Assembly (NCBI RefSeq): GCF_902501965.1
Contig: NZ_CABWID010000010.1
Location: forward strand, 248,001-312,000
Direction: 5' to 3'
DNA: 64,000 nt
Source of the DNA: Collinsella sp. AK_207A
GTDB taxonomy: Bacteria > Actinomycetota > Coriobacteriia > Coriobacteriales > Coriobacteriaceae
Position 1 is the first letter of the stretch, and each line of letters begins with the position of its first letter. The position numbers and the translations under genes were made by a program. This document shows positions 54,379 to 64,000 of this stretch, piece after piece. The notes under the pieces were generated by a model. That model was not told the DNA's origin, searched no databases, and saw nothing but the letters and a program-made list of their open reading frames with translations.

Positions 54379-54965
54379 TGTGCCGAGAAGGGTCGGGGGG
54401 CAATGGCTTTCGCGTTGTACGCCTCGGTAGAGACAGACGGGTCTAGCGGCGAGCCTCGCGATACTCACTGTTCGGACGTGCCTACATCCGGCCATTATCG
54501 ATGTATAAAAAATAAATGAATATTCCCAAACTGGTATCGTTATGAAAATACCTCTAAATGCAGGTATAACCGTTTACCGATTGGGGACAACAAAAATAGA
54601 GTGAATAATAATGGCGTAAATAGCGAATTAAATGAATAGTGAACTCATGGAAGAAAACTAACACCTTTCCATTCGGTGTCGAGGCATAGCGCCTGAGCAA
54701 GCTTTTTATAACGCTGCAGGTGCGCAATGGGGGCTATGTTTGCGTTAACAATTGCTCAGTTCTGCGTAAAGACGCCCATATTGTCAAAAGACGTTTACCG
54801 GTGGGCGGCAGATTCTTAAGTTGTTTTTAAGTTAGAAACATGGTGGAGCGTAATGTCAGTCCGCGCTGCGCCAAGGCTATGCAGCTTGCGTCGCAAGACG
54901 TGTGGACACGGCGCAGCTTGACGGCAGTTTGTCGTCGGCTTGTAAACGAAAGGGGCGCTGCTGCC
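54379..54965. other. AT-rich regulatory gap before the GH2 gene
   Basis: About 590 bases with no supportable gene. Base composition drops to AT-rich between about 54490 and 54850. CGTTTACCG occurs twice (54571 and 54792), a possible operator pair. A TTAAGTTGTTTTTAAGTTA segment lies near 54817-54836. The long antisense frame across here is a shadow. Confidence 0.45.
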
Positions 54966-57900
54966 ATGGTAACTAACGGTCGTGCAATTCGATGGGTGCG
55001 AGGGGCGGTGTGCGCGGCGGCATTTGCGGCGGCTGCGCTCACCCTTCCCGTAGCCCACGCGTGGGCGGCGGATGATGTTTCGCCCGAGCTGCGCTCGCAG
55101 ACTCAGACTCAGATGAGTTCTGCACCCGAGATTGCCTATGTGAGTAATGTAAGTAATCCGTCTCAGCGTACGGTTTCGTTTAACGACAACTGGAAATTCA
55201 ATCTGGGCGACGCCAGCGGCGCCCACGATCCCTCTTTTAACGATTCGACGTGGGAGAACGTGACGCTTCCCCACGACTACAGCATCGATCAGGACTATGC
55301 GTCCAACCTTGAGGCCGAGAGCGCCTACAAGCCGGGCGGCATCGGCTGGTATCGCAAGAGCTTCTTTGTCGACAGCGCTCTTGCCGGTAAGCAGGTTCGC
55401 ATCGATTTCGATGGCGTCTATATGGATGCCACCGTGTGGGTCAACGGCACCGAGCTGGGTAACCACCCTTACGGTTACACCCCCTTCTCGTTCGATCTCA
55501 CCCCGTACCTCAAGACGGGCGAGGAGAATACCATCGCCGTCAAGGTTAACCATAAGGTTCCCTCGAGCCGTTGGTACTCCGGTTCGGGCATCGGCCGCAA
55601 CGTCGACCTCGTTGTGACCAACAAGGTCTCCGTTGCCAAGGACGGTGTGCACGTGACTTCCCCCAGTCTGGAGAGCCAGGCCGGCGGCACCGTGACCACC
55701 AAGCTTTCCTCCACCATCGTCAACAATGGCGACAAGGATGCCTCCGTGACGCTCGTGCAGACCATCTTCCCCAAGGGTGGCAATGCTGAGCAGGCTATCG
55801 GCACCGTGACCACCGACGCTCAGGCTGTGGCGGCAGGCGAGTCCAAGACCATCGAGTCGACGATCAAGGCTGCCAACCCGAGCCTCTGGTCCACCGAGGC
55901 CCCCAACCTCTACACGGTTCGCACCGAGGTCAAGGTTGGCGACAAGGTTGTCGACACCTACGACACGGTCTATGGCTATCGTTGGTTCAACTACAACGTC
56001 AACAACGGCTTTAGCCTTAACGGCAAGAACGTGAAGCTCAAGGGCGTCTGCATGCATCACGATCAGGGTGCCCTGGGTTCCGTCGACAGCCGTGCGGCTG
56101 TTGAGCGCCAGGTCCGCATCCTGAAGGAGATGGGCTGCAACTCCATCCGCACCTCTCACAACACGCCGTCGCGCGTGCTCGTTGAGGTGTGCGAGGAGCA
56201 GGGCATCCTGCTTGACGAGGAGATCTTTGACGGCTGGACCGACGCAAAGAACGGCAACCGCTTCGATTACGCTCGCTTCTTTAATAAGAAGGTCGGCGAT
56301 TCCAAGATCATCGGTGCCAAGTCCGATCAGGCTTGGGCTGAGTTTGATCTTAAGGCAACCATCGCCCGTGATTACAACTCCCCTTCGGTCATCATGTGGT
56401 CTGTAGGTAACGAGATGATCACTGGCGGTACCAAACCGTTTGATGAGACCGCTCAGCGCAACCTCATTAAGTGGACCAAGGAGGCCGACCCCTCTCGTCC
56501 TGTGACGCTCGGCGACAACCAGCTCAAGAGTGGCTCGTGGAACTATCGGCCCGGCAACCTTGCTAACGCTGGCGGTCTGATTGGTATCAATTACGCCGAC
56601 GGCAGCATGTATGATCAGCTGCACCGCAATAATCCGACGTGGAAGTTCTACGGCTCCGAGACGGTTTCTTCCGTTAACAGCCGTGGCGTCTACAACACGC
56701 TCGGCAGCATGGCCGATGCCGGCGGTCATCAGCTGACCTCCTACGACACGTCTTATGTAAGCTGGGGTCACACCGCTTCCCAGGCATGGTATGACACCAT
56801 CACCCGCGACTTCGTCGCCGGCGAGTATGTCTGGACCGGCTTTGACTATCTGGGTGAGCCCACTCCGTGGAACGGCATCAGTGCCGGCGTTCAGGGTGGC
56901 GATTGGAGCATTGCTCCCAAGAACTCCTATTTTGGCATCATCGATACCGCCGGCCTGCCCAAGGATACGTACTATCTGTATCAGAGCCAGTGGAACGATA
57001 GCCTGCACACGCTGCACATCCTTCCTGCCTGGAAGAACGATATGGTCAAGAAGGATGCCAGCGGCAAGGTCAAGGTCGTTGTCTACACCGACGCGGCTGG
57101 CGTCGAGCTCTTCTTTACGCCTAAGGGTTCCACGACCCCGCAGTCGCTCGGCAAGAAGACGTTCACCAAGAAGAACACGACTGCCGGCTACACCTATCAG
57201 ATCTATGAGGGTGAGGGCAAGAGCGTTAAAACGGCTGAGAATCTCTGGCTCAGCTGGAATGTTCCCTATGCCGATGGCACCATCACCGCCAAAGCCTATG
57301 ACGAGAGCGGCAACGTTGTCCCGACCGAGAATTGGGACGGCCGTCAGAGCGTGACGACCACCGGTGCCGCCACCAAGCTCGAGGCTTCGGTCGATCGCAC
57401 CGAGCTCTCTGGTAAGGGCGACCTGGCCTATGTCACCGTGAGCGTTAAGGACCAGAACGGCAACATCGTTCCCGACGCCAAGAACAACGTGAAGTTTGAA
57501 GTCAGCGGTGCAGGCGAGCTCGCCGGTATCGACAATGGCAGCTCCCCGGACCACCAGTCCTACCGTGATAACAACCGCAACGCATGGGCTGGCCAGCTCG
57601 TGGGTATCGTGCGCTCCAATGGCAAGGGCGGCGACATCAAGGTCACCATGACTGCCGGCGGTCTCGCGTCCACCACCGTGACGATCCCCTCTACGAGTTC
57701 CAGCGATCCTGCGGCTCCTAAGTCGGTTTCGAGTCTGCTGTACTCCCGCTTCTACTATGTTAAGACCGGCAGCGAGCTCACCCTGCCCAAGCAGATTGAT
57801 GTCAACTATTCCGATGGTACGTCCGAGAAGAAGGATGTTGCCTGGGCCCCGATCAACAAGGATGACCTGTCCAAGCCCGGCACCTTCCAGGTTACCGGTG

Positions 57901-60257
57901 AGGTTGCGGGTGCCAAGGTCTCTTGCACCGTTACGGTTCTTGATGAGGTCGCCGCGCTTCTGAACTACTCCGCCACGACCCCGGTCGGTACGGCCGCTGC
58001 TCTCCCCGACGCGCGCCCTGCCGCCATGGCCGACGGCTCCGTTCTCAATGCGAGCTTCCCCGTTACGTGGGAGACGCCCGCCGAGGACGCTTACAAGCAG
58101 GCTGGCACCGTGACCATCAACGGCACCGCCAACGTCTTTGGCAAGGACCTGACCGTCACCGCAACGATTCGCGTTCAGAACGAGAAGGTCACCATTGGCG
58201 ACAACGTTGCCAACGCCGGTGCCCTGATGAGCGTTTCGCAGAGTGTCCCCGAGGGCAAGCAGTCCGATAGCCTCTCGGCTATCAACGACGGCGTCACTGC
58301 CTTCACCCCGGGTAAGGGCGACGGTAGCGCCAATACGACCTGCTGGTCCAACTATGCGTATGCACAGGAGGGCCACACCAAGTCGAGCGTGACCTTCAAC
58401 TACAACACCCAGCAGCGCCTGGGCCGCGCCGTGGTGTACTTCGTTGAGGATTCTTGGTCTGCGAGCTATCCCGATGCCGGTACCACCAAGGTCGAGGTTT
58501 CCGAGGACGGCAACACTTGGCGCGCGGTCACTACGACTGAGACCATCGGCTCTGCCAGCAATCGCGTTAAGCCCTACACGTATGAGTTCGAGCCCACGCT
58601 TGCTACGTTTGTGAGGTTCACCTTCACCAACAAGAACGTGACGCTTCCCCATGCCAAGCCCTGCACCTGCATCACCGAGATCCAGCTGCTTGAGGCCAAG
58701 GGCAGCTTCGACACCAATACCGAGGCTGCGCTCGATAGCCTGACGGTCAACGGCAAGAAGTTGAGCGCCAGCAACCTCGAGAAGGGCAGCTACTCCACGG
58801 CTGCACTCTTTGCCGATGTTGAGGCTGTCGGTTCCAACAACACCGCTGTCACGGTGCTTCCGGCACACGATAACAAGATCAACATCATCCTCGAGTCCGA
58901 GGACCACGCCACGCGCAAGACCTTTGTTATCAATCTTGCGGCCGATGCCAGCTCGAGCGTTCTGCCCGACGATAGCGACGAGCGCGATGTTCCCAACGAG
59001 GAAATTAAGAACAAGGCCGCCGGCAGCGAGCTGAAACCCGCCTCTGGCAACGAGGGCCCTGTTGCGTTTGCGTTCGATAAGAACAACGCGACCTACTTCC
59101 ACACCAACTGGAGGAATGGCCATAAGCCCAGTGCCGATGAGCTGTGGGTCTCCATGGAGCTCGAGGAGGCCCAGGCGGTCGAGGCCCTGCGCTACCTGCC
59201 GCGTAACTCTGGCGGCGATGGTGGCTACAACGGTATCGTTACCAATTACGAGATTCAGTACCGTGAGAACGAGTCTGACGAGTGGAAGACCATCTCTACC
59301 GGTCACTGGAAGGGCTACAAGGACGAGGGCTTTGAGATGGGCTGGCGTGTCGCTCAGTTCGATCGCCCTGTCACTGCCAAGTACTTCCGCTTTAAGGCCA
59401 ACGGCACCCAGGCTGCCAGCGGCGATAACGAGCACATGAGTGCTGCCGAGATTCGCCTGCGCAAGCCGAGCCCGGCTGTCGAGATCAAGGATGAGAACGT
59501 CAAGGTCGCCGACACGCTCAAGGTCGCCAACATCAACGATGAGGACGCCATCAAGAGCGCGATCGCCAAGACGGTCGACGTCATGGTCGGCGACAAGAAG
59601 CTCACCTATGGTCTCGATTACAAGCTCGCCTTTGAGATGGGCGATGTGAACGAGGGTACCCGCGCCCGTCAGGTTACCGTTACGGTGACCGGTATCGAGG
59701 ACTACAAGGGTTCTATCAATAAGGACGTTGCGATTACCGAGGCCCCGCGCTCGCTTGAGGGCATTGCGGTTAACGCCGATGCCGCCAAGCTCACCTACAC
59801 CGAGGGCGAGAAACTCGACCCCAAGGGTCTGGTTCTGACGCTGACCTACAGCAACGGCACTTCCGAGCAGGTCGAGTACAACGACGACACCAAGAGCGAC
59901 TTTACGTTCGATCCGACGCTCGACACGGAGCTGACCGAGAACGGCAATCTCCAGGTGACCGTTACCTATGGTGGTAAGTCCGCCAGCTATGTTGTCTCGG
60001 TGAGCAAGAAGGCGAACCCCGACCCCGACAAGCCCAACCCTGAGCCGAGCCCTGACCCCAAACCCAATCCGGATCAGCCCAAGCCTGAGCCGAACCCTGA
60101 CCCCAAGCCCAACCCCGGCAAGCCTGGCAAGAACAACGCCAGCGGCTCTATGCCCGAGACGGGCGATAACGCACTTGTTGCGGTTGCGGCAACCGGATGC
60201 GCTGGTGTTGCGGCTATCGCTTGGGGCATGGTTGCCCGCAAGCGTCGCCAGAACTAA
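54966..60257 (+). CDS. Cell-wall-anchored GH2 beta-galactosidase-like enzyme (BgaA-like)
   Basis: A 1763-aa exported enzyme. ATG 54966 was chosen because a signal peptide follows directly (basic start, Ala-rich core, AHAWA cleavage). GH2 sugar-binding and Ig-like domains run to about 330. In the TIM barrel, SVGNEM gives acid/base E483 and GEYVWTGFDYLGEP gives nucleophile E620. A DUF4982-like segment, Ig-like modules, an F5/8-type (discoidin) module at about 1360-1500 and further Ig-like domains follow. A Pro/Lys/Asp-rich wall-spanning region leads to MPETG, a TM helix and RKRRQN. MPETG replaces the usual LPXTG. It likely removes terminal galactose from glycans outside the cell. Confidence 0.92.
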   Translation: MVTNGRAIRWVRGAVCAAAFAAAALTLPVAHAWAADDVSPELRSQTQTQMSSAPEIAYVSNVSNPSQRTVSFNDNWKFNLGDASGAHDPSFNDSTWENVTLPHDYSIDQDYASNLEAESAYKPGGIGWYRKSFFVDSALAGKQVRIDFDGVYMDATVWVNGTELGNHPYGYTPFSFDLTPYLKTGEENTIAVKVNHKVPSSRWYSGSGIGRNVDLVVTNKVSVAKDGVHVTSPSLESQAGGTVTTKLSSTIVNNGDKDASVTLVQTIFPKGGNAEQAIGTVTTDAQAVAAGESKTIESTIKAANPSLWSTEAPNLYTVRTEVKVGDKVVDTYDTVYGYRWFNYNVNNGFSLNGKNVKLKGVCMHHDQGALGSVDSRAAVERQVRILKEMGCNSIRTSHNTPSRVLVEVCEEQGILLDEEIFDGWTDAKNGNRFDYARFFNKKVGDSKIIGAKSDQAWAEFDLKATIARDYNSPSVIMWSVGNEMITGGTKPFDETAQRNLIKWTKEADPSRPVTLGDNQLKSGSWNYRPGNLANAGGLIGINYADGSMYDQLHRNNPTWKFYGSETVSSVNSRGVYNTLGSMADAGGHQLTSYDTSYVSWGHTASQAWYDTITRDFVAGEYVWTGFDYLGEPTPWNGISAGVQGGDWSIAPKNSYFGIIDTAGLPKDTYYLYQSQWNDSLHTLHILPAWKNDMVKKDASGKVKVVVYTDAAGVELFFTPKGSTTPQSLGKKTFTKKNTTAGYTYQIYEGEGKSVKTAENLWLSWNVPYADGTITAKAYDESGNVVPTENWDGRQSVTTTGAATKLEASVDRTELSGKGDLAYVTVSVKDQNGNIVPDAKNNVKFEVSGAGELAGIDNGSSPDHQSYRDNNRNAWAGQLVGIVRSNGKGGDIKVTMTAGGLASTTVTIPSTSSSDPAAPKSVSSLLYSRFYYVKTGSELTLPKQIDVNYSDGTSEKKDVAWAPINKDDLSKPGTFQVTGEVAGAKVSCTVTVLDEVAALLNYSATTPVGTAAALPDARPAAMADGSVLNASFPVTWETPAEDAYKQAGTVTINGTANVFGKDLTVTATIRVQNEKVTIGDNVANAGALMSVSQSVPEGKQSDSLSAINDGVTAFTPGKGDGSANTTCWSNYAYAQEGHTKSSVTFNYNTQQRLGRAVVYFVEDSWSASYPDAGTTKVEVSEDGNTWRAVTTTETIGSASNRVKPYTYEFEPTLATFVRFTFTNKNVTLPHAKPCTCITEIQLLEAKGSFDTNTEAALDSLTVNGKKLSASNLEKGSYSTAALFADVEAVGSNNTAVTVLPAHDNKINIILESEDHATRKTFVINLAADASSSVLPDDSDERDVPNEEIKNKAAGSELKPASGNEGPVAFAFDKNNATYFHTNWRNGHKPSADELWVSMELEEAQAVEALRYLPRNSGGDGGYNGIVTNYEIQYRENESDEWKTISTGHWKGYKDEGFEMGWRVAQFDRPVTAKYFRFKANGTQAASGDNEHMSAAEIRLRKPSPAVEIKDENVKVADTLKVANINDEDAIKSAIAKTVDVMVGDKKLTYGLDYKLAFEMGDVNEGTRARQVTVTVTGIEDYKGSINKDVAITEAPRSLEGIAVNADAAKLTYTEGEKLDPKGLVLTLTYSNGTSEQVEYNDDTKSDFTFDPTLDTELTENGNLQVTVTYGGKSASYVVSVSKKANPDPDKPNPEPSPDPKPNPDQPKPEPNPDPKPNPGKPGKNNASGSMPETGDNALVAVAATGCAGVAAIAWGMVARKRRQN

Positions 60258-60269
60258 TCGCACCACCAC

Positions 60270-60304
60270 GGACGCGCTCCCTGGATACAGGGGGAGCGCG
60301 TCCT
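60270..60304 (+). terminator. Terminator-like hairpin between the GH2 and GH20 genes
   Basis: GGACGCGCTCCC and GGGAGCGCGTCC form a 12-base stem with a short loop, followed by TCTTG. It begins 12 bases after the GH2 stop, so the two glycosidase genes may be only partly co-transcribed. Confidence 0.75.
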
Positions 60305-60362
60305 CTTGCGCGTTAAAAACGCACGAATTTGGTAGGAAGAGAGAAAGGAAGGGAACGTAAGT

Positions 60363-63300
60363 ATGACGGTTCATAAGACCAAAATGCTGAAGCGCGTGAC
60401 CACCATGGTTGCTTGCATGCTTGCAATCGTGTTTGCGTCTACGCTGCTCTGTGCGAACCCTGCCGTTGCGGCCGAGGCAGCCAATCTCGCCCTCAACAAG
60501 ACCGCCGTTGCGGATAGTGAAGAGGCGGGCACGGTTGTCGCTGCCAAGGCGGTGGACGGTAGCGACTCCACTCGTTGGGGCAGTGCCGAGGATAGAACCG
60601 GTGGCGCCCACTGGATCTACGTCGACTTGGGGTCTTCGAAGACCGTAAAGAAGGCGACGGTCAAGTGGGAGTCGTACAAGGCGACTGGTTACAAGATCCA
60701 GTATGCGACGGGCAACACGGCACCAGCCGCCGATAGCAGCGATTGGAAGGACATCCATACGTCCAGCGATCGCCCCGCTTCCCTTACCGACGAGATTACG
60801 TTTGACACTCCTGTGTCCGGTCGTTTCTTCCGTCTGTACATCACGGGCTTCACGAGCCATGACCCCAACGGCGCTGCTGTTGATTGGCCGACCATTGCCG
60901 TGAATGAGTTTGAGCTCTACGGCGACGAGACTACGACGCCTTCTACTCAAGATCCGCAGCAGAACGTTGCGCGTGGCGTGAATGCCACCGCCGACAGCGT
61001 CGAGGCGAACACCCTCGGTGCCGCCAAGGCCGTCGATGGCAACACGACGTCCTCGTCATCCCGTTGGGCAAGTGCCGTTGACGCTACCGCTTCTCGGGAT
61101 GGTGGCCCTCACTGGATCTACGTCGATTTGGGCCAGCAGCGCGACGTAAAATGCGTCCGCGTGTTCTGGGAGCTGCGCAAGGCTAAGGGTTACAAGATTC
61201 AGATTGCCAACGGCTCTACTGCCCCCGCCGCCGATAGCTCTGACTGGAAGACGGTTTACACCAACGCTGGGCATCCTTCGAGCAAGACCGATTTGATTAC
61301 GCTCGACAAGGTGTATCAGGCTCGTTTTGTCCGTCTGTATATCGACCACAACACCTATGCCGATCCCGACGGCGGCGTCGCATGGGGCAATGTTTCCATT
61401 TTCGAGCTCGAGGTCTACGGTGGCACGCCCAAGATGGACATGAACGGCCTGGCCGATGCCATCAAGGTCGAGGCTCCCAAGAAGGGCGACACGCAGCTTA
61501 AGGTCACCCTGCCCACCTCTGAAGAGTATGACGTTACCTATAACGGCACCGACTACGAGCAGGTTGTTGGCACTCAGGCCGACGACGGCACGATTCCCAT
61601 CTACCAGCCGATCGTTGATACGCAGGTCAAGGTTTCCTTCAAGGTGACCAAGAAGAGCGACAAGAACACCTATACGTTCAAAGAGGTTCCCGTTACCGTT
61701 CCTGGTAAGTTCCAGGTCGAGGCGGACGATAACGCCGCCCCCGAGGTTTTGCCGCAGCTTCGCGAGTGGAAGGGCCGCTCCGGCTCCTTTGCTCCTACCG
61801 CGCAGACGCGCGTTGTCTACGACAGCGACGACTTTAAGACGGCTGCCGATGAGCTGGCCGCCGATTACAAGGACCTGTTTGGCTCCGAGCTCACGGTTGT
61901 TAAGGGCAGCTCTGCCAACGCAGGCGACATCTTGCTCTCTAAGACCACCGATACGTCCCTTGGTCTTCAGGACGAGGGCTATCTCATGGAGATCACCGAT
62001 TCCGTGAGCGTCAAGGCCGAGACCAAGACGGGTGCCTACTGGTCCACCCGCACTATTTTGCAGGCCCTCAAGACCGGTAACGGTTCCATCCCGCAGGGCA
62101 TCACCCGCGATTACCCGCTGTATAAGGTACGCGGTCTGATTCTCGACGTGGGCCGCAAGACCTTCTCGCTTGAGTGGCTCCAGCAGATGAGCAAGCAGCT
62201 CTCCTGGTTTAAGCTCAACGATTTCCAGGTGCACCTTTCCGACAACTACATTTGGGTCGAGGAGTACTCGGACGACACCGTCAACACTGCCTATAGCGGC
62301 TTCCGTCTGGAGTCCGATATCAAGAAGGGTGGCAACAACGGTAAGAACAAGGCCGATCTGACGAGCACCGACGTGTGGTACTCCAAAGACGATTTCCGCA
62401 AGTTCATTCAGCACTCGCGTGACCTCGGTGTCAACATCGTTCCCGAGTTCGATATGCCGGCACATTCCCTGGCACTCACCAACGTGCGTCCCGACCTGCG
62501 TACTCCTAAGTCCATGACGCGTCGTGGCAACGACCACCTTAACCTGGCTCAGAAGTATGACGAGTCGCTCGAGTTCGCGCTTTCCATCTGGGATGAGTAC
62601 CTCACCGGTTCCAACCCTGTCTTTGACAACCAGACCATGGTTCATATCGGCGCTGACGAGTACGAGGCCGACGGTAACGCATACCGCAAGTTCGTCAACG
62701 ACCTCTTTGAGCACGTTGAGGCCTCCGGTCGCACTGCCCGCGTATGGGGCAGCCTTACCCAGATTAAGGGCGACGGCTCTGTCCAGGTTTCTGGCAAAGG
62801 CGCCGCAGGCGAGCATCGTCAGATGAACCTTTGGAGTGTGGGTTGGGCCAAGATGGACGAGATGTACAATCTCGGCTTTGATCTGATCAATTGCGTCGAC
62901 AGCAAGTACTACATCGTTCCCAACGCCGGCTACTACTACGATTACCTCAATGACAATACCGTGTACAACTCTGCCGTTAACTCCTATGGCAACGTTACGA
63001 TTCCCGCCGGCGACGAGCAGATGATCGGTGGTGCCTTTGCCGTCTGGAACGACATGTGCGGCAAGAAGGAAAATGGCATCTCCGAGTATGATGTCTACGA
63101 CCGCATCACCAACTCCGCTGGCCTGTATGCTGCTGCCACCTGGGGCAAGGGCACGGCCGATGTCTCCGCTGCAAAGGCTACTGCCAAGAAGCTCGGCGAC
63201 GCCCCCAATACCAACTTTGGTTACGAGACCACGGCCAATGCCGAGGGTACCGTCATGCAGCTTGGTATGGACGATGCCAACGATGCCTCGGGCAACGGCA

Positions 63301-64000
63301 ACAGCCTTAACCTGAAGTCTGCCAAGAACGCCGAGGTTGTCGACGTAGACTTCAAGAAGGCACTTGAGCTCAAGGGCGGCAAGAGCTATGTCACGCTGGA
63401 TTCCGATCTTGAGACCGCTGGTCTCGGTAACGATCTGCGCGTGAAGGTCAAGCGCACCGATGCCACGAGCGACAAGGACCAGATTCTGTTCGAGAGCCCC
63501 TATGGCTCCATCAAGGCCGTTCAGGCAAAGACCGGTAAGGTCGGTATTACCCGCGAGAACCATGACTACTCCTTCAACTACACGCTTCCCATGAACGAGT
63601 GGGTTGAGCTTGAGTTCAAGAACGAAGGCATGGGCAAGGTTTCGCTCTATGTGAATGGCGAGCTCAAGGAGACCATCGGTCGGGATGGCAACAATAAGCT
63701 CAAGGCCACCTGCATGTTCCCGGTCAAACGCATCGGCAGCAAGACGAATGCCTTCACGGGTTACGTCGATGATGTTCGTCTGACGCGTAACGCTACGTTT
63801 GCGACCACCATGCCGCTCGATAATGCCGAGCTCAAGGCCCGCTCCGTGCTCGCTGCCGGTGCGGACGATGCCGAGCTCGAGAAGCTCGTTGAGCGGGCTC
63901 GCGCTCTTGTCAACCAGGTCAACCCCAATGCCGCCGAGATTGCCAATCTCGCGCAGCAGATCAACGACCGCGTTGCCAACGTCAAGTACAAGCCTGCCGA
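60363..64000 (+). CDS. Exported GH20 beta-N-acetylhexosaminidase-like enzyme, 3' end outside window
   Basis: At least 1212 codons, open at the window end. GAAAGGAAGGG precedes the ATG. A signal peptide (about 1-38, ending NPAVAA) leads to two F5/8-type C modules (about 40-195 and 205-355, each with the LNKTA/VNATADS opening and RFFRLYI or RFVRLYI strand). A GH20 N-domain and the GH20 barrel follow. The barrel has VRGLILDVGRKTF, FDMPAHS and HIGADEYE, with D765-E766 the substrate-assisted catalytic pair. A laminin-G-like module follows at about 960-1140. The sorting signal, if any, lies beyond 64000. It probably releases GlcNAc or GalNAc, complementing the upstream GH2. Confidence 0.92.
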   Translation, partial: MTVHKTKMLKRVTTMVACMLAIVFASTLLCANPAVAAEAANLALNKTAVADSEEAGTVVAAKAVDGSDSTRWGSAEDRTGGAHWIYVDLGSSKTVKKATVKWESYKATGYKIQYATGNTAPAADSSDWKDIHTSSDRPASLTDEITFDTPVSGRFFRLYITGFTSHDPNGAAVDWPTIAVNEFELYGDETTTPSTQDPQQNVARGVNATADSVEANTLGAAKAVDGNTTSSSSRWASAVDATASRDGGPHWIYVDLGQQRDVKCVRVFWELRKAKGYKIQIANGSTAPAADSSDWKTVYTNAGHPSSKTDLITLDKVYQARFVRLYIDHNTYADPDGGVAWGNVSIFELEVYGGTPKMDMNGLADAIKVEAPKKGDTQLKVTLPTSEEYDVTYNGTDYEQVVGTQADDGTIPIYQPIVDTQVKVSFKVTKKSDKNTYTFKEVPVTVPGKFQVEADDNAAPEVLPQLREWKGRSGSFAPTAQTRVVYDSDDFKTAADELAADYKDLFGSELTVVKGSSANAGDILLSKTTDTSLGLQDEGYLMEITDSVSVKAETKTGAYWSTRTILQALKTGNGSIPQGITRDYPLYKVRGLILDVGRKTFSLEWLQQMSKQLSWFKLNDFQVHLSDNYIWVEEYSDDTVNTAYSGFRLESDIKKGGNNGKNKADLTSTDVWYSKDDFRKFIQHSRDLGVNIVPEFDMPAHSLALTNVRPDLRTPKSMTRRGNDHLNLAQKYDESLEFALSIWDEYLTGSNPVFDNQTMVHIGADEYEADGNAYRKFVNDLFEHVEASGRTARVWGSLTQIKGDGSVQVSGKGAAGEHRQMNLWSVGWAKMDEMYNLGFDLINCVDSKYYIVPNAGYYYDYLNDNTVYNSAVNSYGNVTIPAGDEQMIGGAFAVWNDMCGKKENGISEYDVYDRITNSAGLYAAATWGKGTADVSAAKATAKKLGDAPNTNFGYETTANAEGTVMQLGMDDANDASGNGNSLNLKSAKNAEVVDVDFKKALELKGGKSYVTLDSDLETAGLGNDLRVKVKRTDATSDKDQILFESPYGSIKAVQAKTGKVGITRENHDYSFNYTLPMNEWVELEFKNEGMGKVSLYVNGELKETIGRDGNNKLKATCMFPVKRIGSKTNAFTGYVDDVRLTRNATFATTMPLDNAELKARSVLAAGADDAELEKLVERARALVNQVNPNAAEIANLAQQINDRVANVKYKPA

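Noticed and set aside
54816-60950. A 2044-codon open frame antisense to the GH2 gene
   Set aside because: It mirrors the codon bias of the GH2 gene, has low-complexity Leu/Val/Gly-rich translation, no ribosome site and no recognisable domain. The sense gene is fully supported by GH2 motifs, signal peptide and sorting signal.
61056-63563. An 835-codon open frame antisense to the GH20 gene
   Set aside because: Same shadow effect; the sense strand carries the GH20 catalytic motif and F5/8 modules.

Overview
The window is a chromosomal segment spanning the replication origin of a high-GC actinobacterium. The gene order rpmH-rnpA-yidD-yidC-jag-rsmG-parA-parB on one side and dnaA-dnaN-recF-dciA-gyrB-gyrA on the other is the classical bacterial oriC neighbourhood. 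Gene content (VaFE-repeat sortase substrates, membrane-bound LuxR regulators, TSCPD and NifU-like proteins, BgaA-like GH2 and GH20 surface enzymes, an AOR-type oxidoreductase) points to a gut Coriobacteriia, most likely Collinsella. The genus is inferred from content only.

Layout. 0-6 kb: partial M29 aminopeptidase, purC with a small membrane protein, an OmpR/HAMP two-component system, a Tat lipoprotein and a TSCPD protein. 6-7.3 kb: an AbiEi-like/PD-(D/E)XK protein gene bracketed by 66-bp palindromic direct repeats. 7.4-16 kb: an anaerobic redox block with a Tat-exported four-cluster ferredoxin, an AOR-family oxidoreductase, a five-haem membrane cytochrome, a HemN/HemW-like radical SAM protein, a NifU-like scaffold, an unknown protein and a membrane LuxR regulator. 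16-17.8 kb: a second, paralogous AbiEi-like gene, bracketed by arrays of GCTAAGC boxes. 17.8-36 kb: purB, tRNA-Gly, a 1784-aa sortase-anchored VaFE protein, a degenerate M28-like protein, a PafB/PafC-like WYL pair, a DinG-type exonuclease-helicase, ddl with a structured leader, and rlmN.

36-53 kb is the origin region. parB-parA-rsmG, with two perfect parS sites, sits in a visibly AT-richer block. It is followed by khpB/jag, yidC, yidD, rnpA and rpmH. A gap with five TTWTCAACA-type boxes follows, then a gene for an unusual ATPase-domain plus winged-helix protein directly upstream of dnaA, and then dnaA (with a second DnaA-box cluster behind it), dnaN, recF, dciA, gyrB and gyrA. Genes diverge from about 41.4 kb, so most are co-oriented with replication.

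53-64 kb: three long inverted repeats, tRNA-Ala and tRNA-Ile, a bifunctional-nuclease-family gene, a second identical tRNA-Ile in opposite orientation, and two large exported glycosidases (GH2 with an MPETG sorting signal, and GH20 running off the window). The glycosidases probably trim terminal galactose and N-acetylhexosamine from host or dietary glycans.

The most novel-looking signal is that both members of one AbiEi-like/PD-(D/E)XK paralogue family are each bracketed by their own family of structured palindromic repeats, an arrangement reminiscent of RAYT/REP systems but with a different protein fold. The second is the ATPase-wHTH gene wedged between the origin and dnaA.
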